NCBI RefSeq assembly: GCF_900215205.1
Contig: NZ_OBDY01000002.1
Coordinates: forward strand, 143,867-207,866
Direction: 5' to 3'
DNA from: Paractinoplanes atraurantiacus
Lineage (GTDB): Bacteria > Actinomycetota > Actinomycetes > Mycobacteriales > Micromonosporaceae
DNA length: 64,000 nucleotides
Made by a program: the position numbers and the translations under genes. Each line of letters opens with the position of its first letter. Position 1 is the first letter of the stretch. The notes under the pieces were generated by a model. The model saw only the letters and a list, made by a program, of their open reading frames with translations, ran no database searches and was not told where the DNA came from. Below are positions 8,921-17,438 of this stretch, piece after piece.

Positions 8921-8956
8921 GTTATCGATAACCTGTGGGTTAGGTTATCGATAACC
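8921..8956. promoter_or_regulatory. Tandem LacI-family operators (GTTATCGATAAC x2)
   Basis: The perfect 12-bp palindrome GTTATCGATAAC occurs at 8921-8932 and again at 8944-8955, centres 23 bp apart; the second copy extends to 14 bp (GGTTATCGATAACC). The pair lies between the sugar operon (reverse) and the LacI gene (forward). A central CG in a symmetric 12-14 bp palindrome is typical of LacI/GalR operators. The spacing of about two helical turns suggests cooperative binding on one DNA face and joint control of both transcripts. Confidence 0.85.
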
Positions 8957-9036
8957 TCCGGGCCGGCACAGGGGTCGATAGGTAACACGTCGGTAACGAG
9001 AGAGAATCTTGCGCGACGTACGGAAGAGGGGGCTTC

Positions 9037-10038
9037 ATGTCGCAGTCGCGGCCCAAGATGGTGGACGTCGGCCGGCTGGCCGGTGTGTCGGCACAGACCG
9101 TCTCGCGCTTCTACACCGGCAAGGGGTACGTCGGCGCCGAGACCCGCCGGCGCATCGAGGCGGCCATCGCCCAGCTCAACTACCAGTTCAACGGCTCGGC
9201 GCGGAGCCTGCGGGTGAACGCGACCCGGACCGTCGGGGTCCTGACCACCGGCCCGTCGGTCCACGGCATCTGGTCGATACTCCAGGGCCTCAACGAGGCG
9301 GCCCACGACGCCGGCTACGCGCTGTTCACGAGCTGGGTCGAGTTCGATCCGGCCGAGGTGCACGAGGCGCTCGACCGGTTCCTGTCGGCCCGCGTCGACG
9401 GCATCCTCATCTCCTCACCCCACCCGGGCATCGAGGACACCCTCCAGCGGGTCTGGGAGACCGTGCCGGTGGTCATCCTCTCCGGGCACGCCTGGCCCCA
9501 CGCGGACTCGGCGACTGTCGACTCCTACGAGGCCGCGCTCCTGGCCACCCGGCACCTGACCGAGCTCGGGCACCGGCGGATCCTGCACATCGCCGGCCCG
9601 GAACAGATCAACGAGGCGCAGGACCGCGAACGCGGATATCGGGACGCCCTGGCCGAGGTGGCGGCCGAGCCGCTCCCGGTCGTGCGCGGAGACTGGTCCG
9701 CCCAGTCCGGCTACGACGCCGGCTCCGGCGTCGACGTCAAGGACTTCTCGGCCGTCTTCAGCGGCAACGACCAGATGGCGCTGGGCTTCATGAACGCGCT
9801 GAGGGGCCGGGGCCTCGTCGCACCGTCCGACTACTCGATCGCCGGTGTGGACGACATGCCCGACGCCCGCCATTTCGCGCCGCCACTGACCTCGGTCCGG
9901 ATGGACTTCGCCGAACTGGGCCGCTCCGGCTTTCGCATGCTCGTCGAGCGCATCACCACCGGCGAACGCGTCGCCCGCCACGTCATCCACCCGCACCTGG
10001 TGCCCCGCGAGTCAACCGCGCGGGTCACCGGCCTCTGA
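9037..10038 (+). CDS. LacI/GalR family transcriptional regulator
   Basis: A 333-residue regulator. Residues 8-60 are the LacI helix-turn-helix (MVDVGRLAGVSAQTVSRFYT) with the hinge helix (FNGSARSLR). The rest is a periplasmic-binding-protein-like sensor domain (TRTVGVLTTG, DGILISSPHP, FSGNDQMALGFMNAL, YSIAGVDDMPDA). It is divergent from the sugar/DUF4038 operon and downstream of the twin palindromes, so it is the likely sugar-responsive repressor of that operon and of itself. It ends 2 bp from the convergent SGNH hydrolase gene. Confidence 0.93.
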   Translation: MSQSRPKMVDVGRLAGVSAQTVSRFYTGKGYVGAETRRRIEAAIAQLNYQFNGSARSLRVNATRTVGVLTTGPSVHGIWSILQGLNEAAHDAGYALFTSWVEFDPAEVHEALDRFLSARVDGILISSPHPGIEDTLQRVWETVPVVILSGHAWPHADSATVDSYEAALLATRHLTELGHRRILHIAGPEQINEAQDRERGYRDALAEVAAEPLPVVRGDWSAQSGYDAGSGVDVKDFSAVFSGNDQMALGFMNALRGRGLVAPSDYSIAGVDDMPDARHFAPPLTSVRMDFAELGRSGFRMLVERITTGERVARHVIHPHLVPRESTARVTGL

Positions 10039-10040
10039 CC

Positions 10041-11312
10041 TCAGGAGTTGGCCGTGGCCCGGGCGAGGAGCGCGGTGTCGACCGCGGCGGCGAGGGCCTC
10101 CATGCCGGCGTTGTTGGGGTGCATGTGGTCGCCCTGGTCGAAGCGGCTGTTCCAGCGGGTCGGGTCGGCGGAGTCGTGGACGGCCGTGTCGAAGTCCACG
10201 ACACCGTCGCAGCCGCTGTCGGCGGACCGGACGAAGTCGTTGAAGACCTTGCGGCCGGCCTCTCCGGTGCTGCTGTAGCCCTCCGAACCCGCGAACGGCA
10301 CCAAGGTCGCACACAGGACCTTGACCTTCGCCGTGTGGCTGCGCTGGATCAGCTGCCGCAGCCCGGCGACCAGCCGGTCGCCGCCGGACTCGTCGGCGCC
10401 GCCGAGGTCGTTGATCCCGAGATCGGCGACGATCACCCACTTGACGCCGGTCTGAGCGAGCACGTCCCGCTCGAGGCGGTTGAGGGCACTCTGGCCGACA
10501 CCGTCCTGCAGCATCGAGTTACCGCTGATGCCGGCATTGAGCACCCCGACCGTACGGCCGTCGTCGCCCAGCCGCCGGGCGAGCAAGTTGTGCCAGCTGC
10601 GGTTCTCGTTCCACGTCGAGTCGTACCCGTCGGTGATCGAGGCGCCGAGGGCGACGACCGCGCCCTCGGCGCTCGGGTTCTGGACGTCGACGCCGGCGAG
10701 GAAGGAGTAGTTGTAGAACGAGCGCAGGCCGGACAGCGAGGCCTTCGTGCTCTGATTGCCCGATGCCACGTAGTTGTCGCGGTTCGCCGATTCGTGCTGG
10801 GTCACCGATCCGACGGGCTGCGGGAGGTACGCGCTGACCGCCAGGTCGGTGCCGGCCGGCAGCCGGAACGCCACCGGGTCGCTCACGACGGTCCCCTTGG
10901 CCTTGACGGTCACCGAGTCGGCGCCGCCGAAGGTCACGTGCGCGTTCGTGCCCGGGTCGACAGTGCCGGCGGTCAGGTGCTTGGCCAGGTAGACGGCGCT
11001 GACGGTGAGCGGGGCGCTGCTGAACTCGTTGGAGAGCCGGATACGCACGGAGTCCCCGCCGATGCTCGCGCGGACCACCTGCCGGAGCGTCTCGGCCTGG
11101 AAGCCGGCTCCCTTGCCGTCCTGCATGACCGTCGCCCAGGTGCCCGTCCAGGGCGTCTTCGGGTCGACCGGCGCGGCGGCGGTTTCGGCTTTCTCGGCGG
11201 TCTCGTCATTTGGCGAGTCCCGCAACACCAATGCGATCCCCGCCACGACGAGAAGCACCAGCACGGCCGCAACCAGGAGTTTCGAACTTCCAGACCACTT
11301 CACTGAGCCCAC
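10041..11312 (-). CDS. Membrane-anchored SGNH/GDSL hydrolase
   Basis: A 423-residue protein with an N-terminal uncleaved signal or anchor (KLLVAAVLVLLVVAGIALVL). A beta-sandwich domain follows at about 50-215 (VRIRLSNEFSSAPLTVSAVY), then the SGNH domain at about 220-420: block I VALGASITDGYDS with the Ser nucleophile, Gly in NAGISGNSM, Asn in LGINDLGG and the DxxH block DHMHPNNAG. It should be an extracellular esterase or lipase; GDSL enzymes of this layout are often carbohydrate esterases. The substrate is unknown. It is monocistronic and convergent with the LacI gene. Confidence 0.88.
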   Translation of the reverse strand: MGSVKWSGSSKLLVAAVLVLLVVAGIALVLRDSPNDETAEKAETAAAPVDPKTPWTGTWATVMQDGKGAGFQAETLRQVVRASIGGDSVRIRLSNEFSSAPLTVSAVYLAKHLTAGTVDPGTNAHVTFGGADSVTVKAKGTVVSDPVAFRLPAGTDLAVSAYLPQPVGSVTQHESANRDNYVASGNQSTKASLSGLRSFYNYSFLAGVDVQNPSAEGAVVALGASITDGYDSTWNENRSWHNLLARRLGDDGRTVGVLNAGISGNSMLQDGVGQSALNRLERDVLAQTGVKWVIVADLGINDLGGADESGGDRLVAGLRQLIQRSHTAKVKVLCATLVPFAGSEGYSSTGEAGRKVFNDFVRSADSGCDGVVDFDTAVHDSADPTRWNSRFDQGDHMHPNNAGMEALAAAVDTALLARATANS

Positions 11313-11441
11313 AGTACGAGCTTGATCAACTACCCGGTATCCGTCTTTCTGATCAACCGCCCGGCCGTCCGTCCAGTTGTTTGACCAGGATCTTTCCGGA
11401 TTTTAGGCTCAGGTCCGGTGAACGGTGGCTGGAGAGAGTGC

Positions 11442-12110
11442 ATGCCTGACGAGAAGGCCGGCGGTTGGCCGGGCGATCTGATCAAAGAGCTGCTCATGCT
11501 CGCCGCCGTCACCGCCGTCACACAGGCCCGGCCGCATGTGGAGAAGTGGTTGATCGAGCGGGCCGTGCCGGCCGCGGTGTCGACCCTGGCCTCGGCGCTG
11601 AACCGGATCCCGCTGCCCGGCGCCGCGCGGCCGGCCGTCTCGCCCGCGCCGGTCGTGCAGGCGCCGCGGACCGAGGCGGAGGAAGTGGCGGCCTCGCTCG
11701 AAGCCGCCCGGGCGGCGCTGGGCACCGAGGAGGCGCAAAGCCGCTTTCTGGCCGCCCTCGTGACCCGGTTGTACAGCGAGGACCAGCTCCGAACGCTTCG
11801 GGAAGCGAGGACGCCGGAGGTGGACAGCCTGGTCGAGGCGCTCACCACCGTCCGTCTGCGGTCGGCCGTCGCGGCCCTGCTGGCCGAGAGCGGCGACGGC
11901 GAGCACCGGTACGTGGGACAGCCCGGCAACTACCTGGTCGCCGAGCCGAACGGCCGCTTCACTGTCTTCACGGCGACCGGCACGGTGGCCTGGACCCAGA
12001 CTTCCGCCAGCGCCGGCGGCCTCCTGCGCCTGCAGGACGACCGCAACATCGTCATCTACTACTCCGGGACGCACCCGGCGGCGGCCTGGGCCAGCCACAC
12101 GTACCTCTGA
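11442..12110 (+). CDS. Uncharacterised protein with C-terminal bulb-type lectin repeat
   Basis: A 222-residue protein I do not recognise as a whole. The N-terminal half is helical and Ala-rich (LIKELLMLAAVTAVTQ, EEVAASLEAARAALGTEEAQ). The C-terminal 60 residues look like one repeat of a mannose-binding bulb-type lectin: YLVAEPNGRFTVF followed by LRLQDDRNIVIYY, which fits the QxDxNxVxY sugar-binding motif. No signal peptide is visible; an N-terminal hydrophobic helix could associate with membranes. I chose the ATG at 11442 because GGAGAG precedes it; an upstream GTG at 11418 is possible. A lectin repeat inside an apparently cytoplasmic protein is unusual. Confidence 0.6.
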   Translation: MPDEKAGGWPGDLIKELLMLAAVTAVTQARPHVEKWLIERAVPAAVSTLASALNRIPLPGAARPAVSPAPVVQAPRTEAEEVAASLEAARAALGTEEAQSRFLAALVTRLYSEDQLRTLREARTPEVDSLVEALTTVRLRSAVAALLAESGDGEHRYVGQPGNYLVAEPNGRFTVFTATGTVAWTQTSASAGGLLRLQDDRNIVIYYSGTHPAAAWASHTYL

Positions 12111-12173
12111 CCTCCTCACCGCATCTCCGCCGTCCGGGACGCCCGGGGAGCGCTGGGGACGTACTGTGTCGCA

Positions 12174-13028
12174 ATGGCGGTGGCCGTGGTGAACGCCTGC
12201 ACCCGCGACGGGCAGGGCGGCAGCCCCACCACGGTCGTGATCGACGACGCTTCGCTCACCGACGACGACCGGCACGCCATCGCCCGTACGGCCGGCACCT
12301 CCCACACCGCGTTCATCGGCGCCGGGGACACGCCCACCGTGCGGTTCTTCACCAGCGCCGGTGAGCTCACGAACTGCGGCCATGGCACCGTCGCCGCGCA
12401 AGCCGTCCTGCTGCACCGCAGCGGCGGCACCGAGCACCACGGGCACCAGCGCTCCGGCGGCCGCACTTTCGCCACAAGCGCCGTCCGGCGCCACGACGGC
12501 GTCGAGGTCTGGTTCGACCAAGGAACCATCGTCCTGGAGGACGGCACCGGCGCCGCCGGCGGTGGCATCATCGCTGCCCTCGGCCTCCATGCAGCGGACG
12601 TCGCCGCCGGCGTGCGGGTCGCTTCGCCCGGCACACCGCGACTTCTCGTGCCCGTCAGAGATCGCCGGACGCTGCTGTCCTTGCGGCCCGACTTCGATCG
12701 GCTGGCCACCGAGTGCCACCGGCTCGGGTACCTCGGCTGTTTCGCCTACACGCTGTCGCCGGCCGGGGGAACGGCCGCGGCACGCATGTTCGCGCCCGCG
12801 ATCGGCGTCGACGAGGACATCGTCAACGCCAACAGCGCCGGCTGCCTCGCCGCCCACTTGCTGGACGTCTCCGGCCGCGGCGACATCGAAGTCCACCAGG
12901 GCGACGCGCTCCGCAGGCCGTCATCGGTTCTCGCCGGCGCGACCCGCGCCGCATCCGGCATCGTGACCCGAATCGGCGGAGTGGCCGGCCCGACCGTCAG
13001 GGCGCTGGATCCAGTTTGGATGAAGTAG
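12174..13028 (+). CDS. PhzF-like isomerase family protein with altered active site
   Basis: A 284-residue protein with the duplicated diaminopimelate-epimerase-like fold of PhzF: VVNACTRDGQGGSPTTVVID at the start, FFTSAGELTNCGHGTVAAQA in the first half, and MFAPAIGVDEDIVNANSAGC in the second half. In PhzF the catalytic Glu sits in SESTF; here the aligned segment is SHTAF, so His replaces Glu, and the conserved GHP is GHG. Isomerisation by the PhzF mechanism is therefore doubtful. No other phenazine genes are near. It stands alone between a lectin-type protein and a small secreted protein. Confidence 0.75.
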   Translation: MAVAVVNACTRDGQGGSPTTVVIDDASLTDDDRHAIARTAGTSHTAFIGAGDTPTVRFFTSAGELTNCGHGTVAAQAVLLHRSGGTEHHGHQRSGGRTFATSAVRRHDGVEVWFDQGTIVLEDGTGAAGGGIIAALGLHAADVAAGVRVASPGTPRLLVPVRDRRTLLSLRPDFDRLATECHRLGYLGCFAYTLSPAGGTAAARMFAPAIGVDEDIVNANSAGCLAAHLLDVSGRGDIEVHQGDALRRPSSVLAGATRAASGIVTRIGGVAGPTVRALDPVWMK

Positions 13029-13089
13029 CGGTAAAGAGCGCCCCGTTAGCTTCGTGCGAACCACGTAAGGAACTCAGAAAGGAACTGAC

Positions 13090-13524
13090 GTGCGGATCGC
13101 AAAGCGGGCCGGCGCCTCCCTCGCGGCGTTCACCGTCGCCCTGGCCGGGCTGACGCTGGTGGCGCCCACGAGCGCCCAGGCCGGCGTGGCCCGGTGCAAG
13201 GCCAATCAGCTCTGCCTGTTCGAGGGCGAGAACTTCACCGGCGGGGTCTTCGCCGTCGCCGGCACCTGCGACCTGGATCTCGGTGACAACCATTTCGACG
13301 ATGGAACGCCGGTCGTGGATCGGGCTTCGTCGCTCGTCAACAACACCAAGAAGGCCGCGTTCGTGTCGGAGTTCCCGTATCCGTACCGCAGGTCGGGATA
13401 CGAGCTCGCCGTCTGGGCCGGTGGCGTGTACTCCGGCTTGCACGACGTCCAGGTGTACAACTACCGGGTCGGCAAGTACCAGCGCGCCGATCTGGACAAC
13501 AACGCGTCGGCCTTCTGCGTCTGA
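13090..13524 (+). CDS. Secreted peptidase-inhibitor I36-like small protein
   Basis: A 144-residue preprotein with a clear signal peptide (basic MRIAKRAG, hydrophobic core, cleavage near AQA-G). The mature part of about 110 residues starts with C-KANQLCLFEGENFTGG and has further Cys residues at AGTC and at the C-terminus (SAFCV), giving two likely disulphides. This resembles beta/gamma-crystallin-like I36 inhibitors such as SMI, which block metalloproteases. Function here is by family only. The start is GTG at 13090, preceded by AAAGGA. Confidence 0.75.
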   Translation: MRIAKRAGASLAAFTVALAGLTLVAPTSAQAGVARCKANQLCLFEGENFTGGVFAVAGTCDLDLGDNHFDDGTPVVDRASSLVNNTKKAAFVSEFPYPYRRSGYELAVWAGGVYSGLHDVQVYNYRVGKYQRADLDNNASAFCV

Positions 13525-13535
13525 GCGGTGCCCTT

Positions 13536-14255
13536 CTACCGCCGGGGCTCCCAGCGGAACATGCGGCGGGCGAAGGAGACGGCGATGACCACCCAGGCGA
13601 GGGTGGGCGCCAGCAGGAGCAGGGAGTCGGTCAGGGCGACGCCGCCGTTCCAGGCGTTGAGCATCAGTTCGGTGGCGGCGCCGCCGGGCAGGAGGCGCTT
13701 GAGCAGTTCCAGGTTCTCGGTGCCGGTGATGCCGACCCAGCTGGCCACGCCGATGACGCCGAGGCTGACCGGCAGGGTGGTGACCTGGGCGTGCTCCGGC
13801 GAGTTGGTGACGCCGGCCGTGGCCAGGGCCAGGCCGATCATCATGGCCACCGTGGCCAGCACGGCCAGGGCGAGCAGGAACACGTTGTCGGGGCCGCCGG
13901 CGACGACGCCGAAGGCGATCAGGATGCCGGTCAGCTGGACGAGGGCGATGATCGTGGCCGGCGCGACCAGTCCGGCCAGGATGCCGGCGTCGCCGGCCGC
14001 GGTGGAGCGCAGCCGTTTGAGGAAGAGGTTCTGCCGGCGGGACGCGAGCGTGGTCACGGTCGAGGTGTAGAGGCCGAAGGCGCCGACGGTGAACATCACG
14101 ATCGCCGCGATGTAGCCGAGGGTGGCGAGCTCCGCGAACACCTCGTGCCGGTAGATGAAGAACACGCTGATCGCGACCGGGATGATGAAGCTGGTGACCA
14201 GCACCAGCCGGTTACGGAAGATCTGGATCAGTTCGGTACGGGCGATGGCGAGCAC
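13536..14255 (-). CDS. ABC-2 type transporter permease (DrrB-like)
   Basis: A 239-residue inner-membrane protein with six predicted helices starting LAIARTELIQIFRNRLVLVT and SFIIPVAISVFFIY, the pattern of ABC-2 exporters. It begins at GTG 14255, 11 bp after the ATPase gene, and the two probably form a drug or lipid exporter. The loop RQNLFLKRLRSTAAGDAGIL is the conserved cytoplasmic coupling region. The pair is divergent from a DesK/DesR-type two-component system that likely controls it. The substrate is unknown. Confidence 0.87.
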   Translation of the reverse strand: MLAIARTELIQIFRNRLVLVTSFIIPVAISVFFIYRHEVFAELATLGYIAAIVMFTVGAFGLYTSTVTTLASRRQNLFLKRLRSTAAGDAGILAGLVAPATIIALVQLTGILIAFGVVAGGPDNVFLLALAVLATVAMMIGLALATAGVTNSPEHAQVTTLPVSLGVIGVASWVGITGTENLELLKRLLPGGAATELMLNAWNGGVALTDSLLLLAPTLAWVVIAVSFARRMFRWEPRR

Positions 14256-14266
14256 GGTAAGCCCTT

Positions 14267-15148
14267 TCAGGATTCGATCGCGCGGAAGACGTCGTCGAGC
14301 CGGGTCGGGCCGGCCGACAGGTCACCCAGTTCCAGGCCGTGGTCCTGGGCCCAGCCCAGCAGCACGTACAGGTCCTTCTGCAGGTTGAAGGTCTCCACCC
14401 GCACCGACCCGTCGGCGCCGGCCGTGGCCTGCAGTGGCAGGGCCGGCGCCGGGGCGGCCAGGGTGAACTTGATGACGGCGGGCAGCGTGCGGGTCAGCTC
14501 GGAGACCGTGCCCTCGCGGCGGAAGACACCCTGGTGCATCAGCCCGATGCGGTCGGCCCGCTGCTGCGCCTCCTCCAGGTAGTGCGTGGTCAGCACGACC
14601 GTCGAGCCGTTCTCGCGCAGCCGGTCGACCGCGTTCCACAGGTCGTCGCGGGACTGGATGTCCAGGCCGGTGGTCGGCTCGTCCAGGAAGATCAGCTCGG
14701 GGGTGCCGTAGACGGCCGTGGCGAAATCGAGGCGCCGCTTCTCGCCGCCGGACAGCTGCCCGACCAGGGTGCCGGCCTTGCCGGTCAGCTCGACGACGTC
14801 GATGACCCGGTCCACGTCGTCGGTGCGCCGGGTCAGCCGGCCGATCAGCCCGACCGACTCGCGGACGGTCAGGTCCGGGGAGAAGCCGCTCTCCTGCAAC
14901 ATGATGCCCATCCGGGGCCGGACCGCGGCGCGGTCGCGAGGGCTGTGCCCGAAGACCCGCACGGTGCCCGAGGTCGGGGTGCGGTGTCCCTCGACGGTCT
15001 CCAGGGTCGAGGTCTTCCCGGCGCCGTTGGTGCCGAGAAGCGCGTACAGCTCACCGGGCCGAACCTCGAACGAGAGGTCCTTGACGGCGTGGAAGTCGCC
15101 GTACTTGAGGTTGAGGTGGTCGACTTCGATCACTGGCGTTGGGGGCAT
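14267..15148 (-). CDS. ABC transporter ATP-binding protein (DrrA-like)
   Basis: A 293-residue ATPase: Walker A GTNGAGKTST, Q-loop LQESGFSP, signature QLSGGEKRRLDFA, Walker B LIFLDEPTTGLD and switch His in VVLTTHYLEEA. The C-terminal extension of about 80 residues (IKFTLAAPAPALPLQ) is typical of DrrA-type multidrug exporter subunits. It is coupled to the downstream ABC-2 permease. I chose the ATG at 15148; the frame extends further upstream but with no homology. Its promoter region (15149-15257) is shared with the divergent histidine kinase. Confidence 0.92.
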   Translation of the reverse strand: MPPTPVIEVDHLNLKYGDFHAVKDLSFEVRPGELYALLGTNGAGKTSTLETVEGHRTPTSGTVRVFGHSPRDRAAVRPRMGIMLQESGFSPDLTVRESVGLIGRLTRRTDDVDRVIDVVELTGKAGTLVGQLSGGEKRRLDFATAVYGTPELIFLDEPTTGLDIQSRDDLWNAVDRLRENGSTVVLTTHYLEEAQQRADRIGLMHQGVFRREGTVSELTRTLPAVIKFTLAAPAPALPLQATAGADGSVRVETFNLQKDLYVLLGWAQDHGLELGDLSAGPTRLDDVFRAIES

Positions 15149-15257
15149 GACTCGATGAAACAGCGATCCCGCCCGTCCGTTCAGTGTCGCTGTGTCACCA
15201 ACGGGATATGACGTGGTGTCACTACTGGCCGGGCCGATCCCGTCGAATACTGGACGG

Positions 15258-16364
15258 GTGAAGGCAAGATCGCTGCGCATCACCGAGGCGACGCAGGGAC
15301 GCCTGCGCCGTCTCAACCTGTACACCGCGATGCCGCCGATCGTGCTGGCGGCGGTGGTCGTGGTGGCGGTCGACATGCGTACCTGGTGGCACGCGCTCGT
15401 CCTGGCCCCGGGCGCGATCGCGGCGCTGGTGGCGTTCGAGCGGTGGACGGCCAACGACATCGGCCGGGTGGCCTGGCCGTGCCTGATCGTCGCGGCCGCG
15501 GTCTGGCCGGTCGGCGCCCTGACGCTCGGCACCCCCAACGCGTACTGGGGGGTCATCAGCGTGGCCTCGCTGGCCCTGCCACGGCTTCCGCGCCACCGGT
15601 ACGCGGCGGCGGTCGCCCTTCTGGTCTTCGTCGCCGGGATCGGCGCCACCCGGTTCCTGGTGGACGACGGCGACGTGCTCGGCCCGTACGTCCTCGTCCC
15701 GAGCGTCCTGACCGCGGGGGTCATGGTGCTCTCGTTCGCCGGCGAGCGGTTCTACGACATCGTGCAGGAGCTGGAGGTGTCCCGCGAACGCGAGGCCGAG
15801 CTGGCTGTCATCCGTGAACGGGTGCGCTTCGCGAGCGACCTGCACGACATTCAGGGGCACACGCTGCACGTGGTGAAGCTGAAGGCCGCGCTCGCCCGCA
15901 AGCTCGTGCCCACCGATCCGGCCCGGGCCGAACAGGAGCTGTGCGAGATTCACGACCTGGTCGGCGACACCATTCAACAGACCAAAGAGTTGGTGTACGC
16001 CCAGAGGCGGCTCAATCTCTCGGCGGAGCTCGAGAACGCGAAGAACCTGTTCGAGGCGGCCGGGATCCGGGTGCGCATCACGCGCGAGTCGGAGGCCGAC
16101 GCCCGGGTGAGCGAGATGCTCGGCCAGGTGCTGCGCGAGACGACGACCAACATCCTGCGGCACGCGCAGGCCACGCAGGTGCGGATCACCCTGGCCCGGG
16201 AGGGCATCACGATCGTCAACGACGGCGCCGCGAGCAACGGGCCGCTCGAGCTGCGCGGGCTCTCGGCCCTGCGGCAACGGATCGTGACCGACGGCGGGGA
16301 GCTGACCGTGAAGGCCGAAGCGGGCGAGTTCACCACCTCGGCGGCCTACGGGGGTGCGCGGTGA
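15258..16364 (+). CDS. Sensor histidine kinase (DesK/NarL-system type)
   Basis: A 368-residue kinase with five or six membrane helices (about residues 15-155, no large extracellular sensor loop), a short coiled coil (VQELEVSREREAELAVIRER) and a HisKA_3 domain with the phospho-acceptor His in FASDLHDIQGHTLHVVKLKA. A reduced HATPase domain follows (LRETTTNILRHAQATQVRI with the N-box). The lack of an extracellular domain suggests it senses membrane state or the ABC transporter itself. I chose the GTG at 15258. Its stop overlaps the response-regulator start (GTGA), so the two are translationally coupled. Confidence 0.9.
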   Translation: MKARSLRITEATQGRLRRLNLYTAMPPIVLAAVVVVAVDMRTWWHALVLAPGAIAALVAFERWTANDIGRVAWPCLIVAAAVWPVGALTLGTPNAYWGVISVASLALPRLPRHRYAAAVALLVFVAGIGATRFLVDDGDVLGPYVLVPSVLTAGVMVLSFAGERFYDIVQELEVSREREAELAVIRERVRFASDLHDIQGHTLHVVKLKAALARKLVPTDPARAEQELCEIHDLVGDTIQQTKELVYAQRRLNLSAELENAKNLFEAAGIRVRITRESEADARVSEMLGQVLRETTTNILRHAQATQVRITLAREGITIVNDGAASNGPLELRGLSALRQRIVTDGGELTVKAEAGEFTTSAAYGGAR

Positions 16365-16963
16365 CATCGGTGGTGCTGGCCGACGACGAAGCGCTGCTGC
16401 GCAAGGCGCTGGGCGCCCTGCTGCCGCTCGAGGGCGACATCACGGTGCTGGCCGAGGCGTCCGACGGCGAGGAGGCCGTCGCGGCCACGATGCGCCACGA
16501 GCCGGACGTTCTCGTGATCGACCTGGAGATGCCGAACGTGGACGGGCTCGGGGCCGTGGCCGAGATCCGCCGGGCCCGGCCCGGGCAGAAGGTGCTCATG
16601 CTGACCCGGCACGCCCGTCCGGGCGTACTCCGGAAGGCCTTGAAGTTGGGGGTTCAGGGTTTCGTCAGCAAATCGGCCGAGCCGGCGCACATCGCGGCCG
16701 TCATCGCCACCCTGCACTCGGGCAAGCGCTGGATCGACCCGGACGTGTCGGCCCTGGCCGTCATCGACGACTGCCCGCTGACCGAGCGCGAGCTGGACGT
16801 GCTGCGGGTGACCGGCGAGGGCTACTCGGTGGCCGACATCGCCGTCCGGCTGCACCTGGCGCCGGGCACCGTCCGCAACTACCTGTCCAGCGCCATGCAG
16901 AAGACCCAGACGAAGACCCGCCACGAGGCGGCCCGCTACGCCCGCGAACACGATTGGCTGTGA
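16361..16963 (+). CDS. NarL/LuxR-family response regulator
   Basis: A 200-residue regulator. The receiver domain (1-120) has the acidic pocket ADDEALLRKALG and the phosphorylatable Asp in VLVIDLEMPNVDG, a Thr switch (VLMLTRHA) and a Lys (FVSKSAEPAH). The C-terminal LuxR-type HTH is at 135-195 (LTERELDVLRVTGEGYSVAD, LHLAPGTVRNYLSSAM). It pairs with the overlapping kinase gene and probably activates the divergent drrAB-like ABC pair. Confidence 0.93.
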   Translation: MTSVVLADDEALLRKALGALLPLEGDITVLAEASDGEEAVAATMRHEPDVLVIDLEMPNVDGLGAVAEIRRARPGQKVLMLTRHARPGVLRKALKLGVQGFVSKSAEPAHIAAVIATLHSGKRWIDPDVSALAVIDDCPLTERELDVLRVTGEGYSVADIAVRLHLAPGTVRNYLSSAMQKTQTKTRHEAARYAREHDWL

Positions 16964-16966
16964 GAG

Positions 16967-17438
16967 ATGCTCCTGGTCGAGGATTTGATGCTGCTGTTGC
17001 TCGACGACGAGACCGGGACGCCGGCCGCGGCCGGAACGCTGCCCTACGCGCTCGGCGGGGCCGTGCTGGTCGAGCTGGCCCTGATGGGCCGGGTCGAGAC
17101 CGATGGGAAGAAGGTGCACGCGGCCGGCGAGGGACCGCTCGGCGATCCGCTGCTCCAGGACGCGTACGACAAGGTGGCCGCGTGGGGTCCTGGTCGACGG
17201 GGCGCAACCTGATGCCCGTACGGCCGCTCTCATCGCCCTGCTCTCCTCCAGCGGCGCGCTGCCGATGCTGCGGCCCCAGCTGGCCTGGTCGTCTCCGGTC
17301 ATCAAGCGGGCCAAGGAGCTCGAGCAGGGCCACTGGGGCGCCGAGGCCGTGAACACGGCGGTGACCCGAACGGCCGCCGCGATCGCCGCCTCGACCGCCG
17401 CCACAGTGGCCGTCACCGTGGTCACGACGACCAGCTAA
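16967..17438 (+). pseudogene. GOLPH3/VPS74-like (GPP34) gene, internally deleted and frameshifted
   Basis: The first 70 codons from ATG 16967 (MLLVEDLMLLLLDDETGTPA) match the start of bacterial GOLPH3-like phosphoprotein-family proteins. That frame stops at 17212. Their C-terminal part (VLVDGAQPDARTAALIALLS, then ALPMLRP) continues in another frame from about 17185 to the TAA at 17438. Compared with family members of about 220 residues, a central segment of roughly 70 residues is missing at the junction. I read this as a deletion that joined the ends out of frame. It follows the response regulator by 3 bp. A sequencing error could explain the frame change but not the missing middle. Confidence 0.7.
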
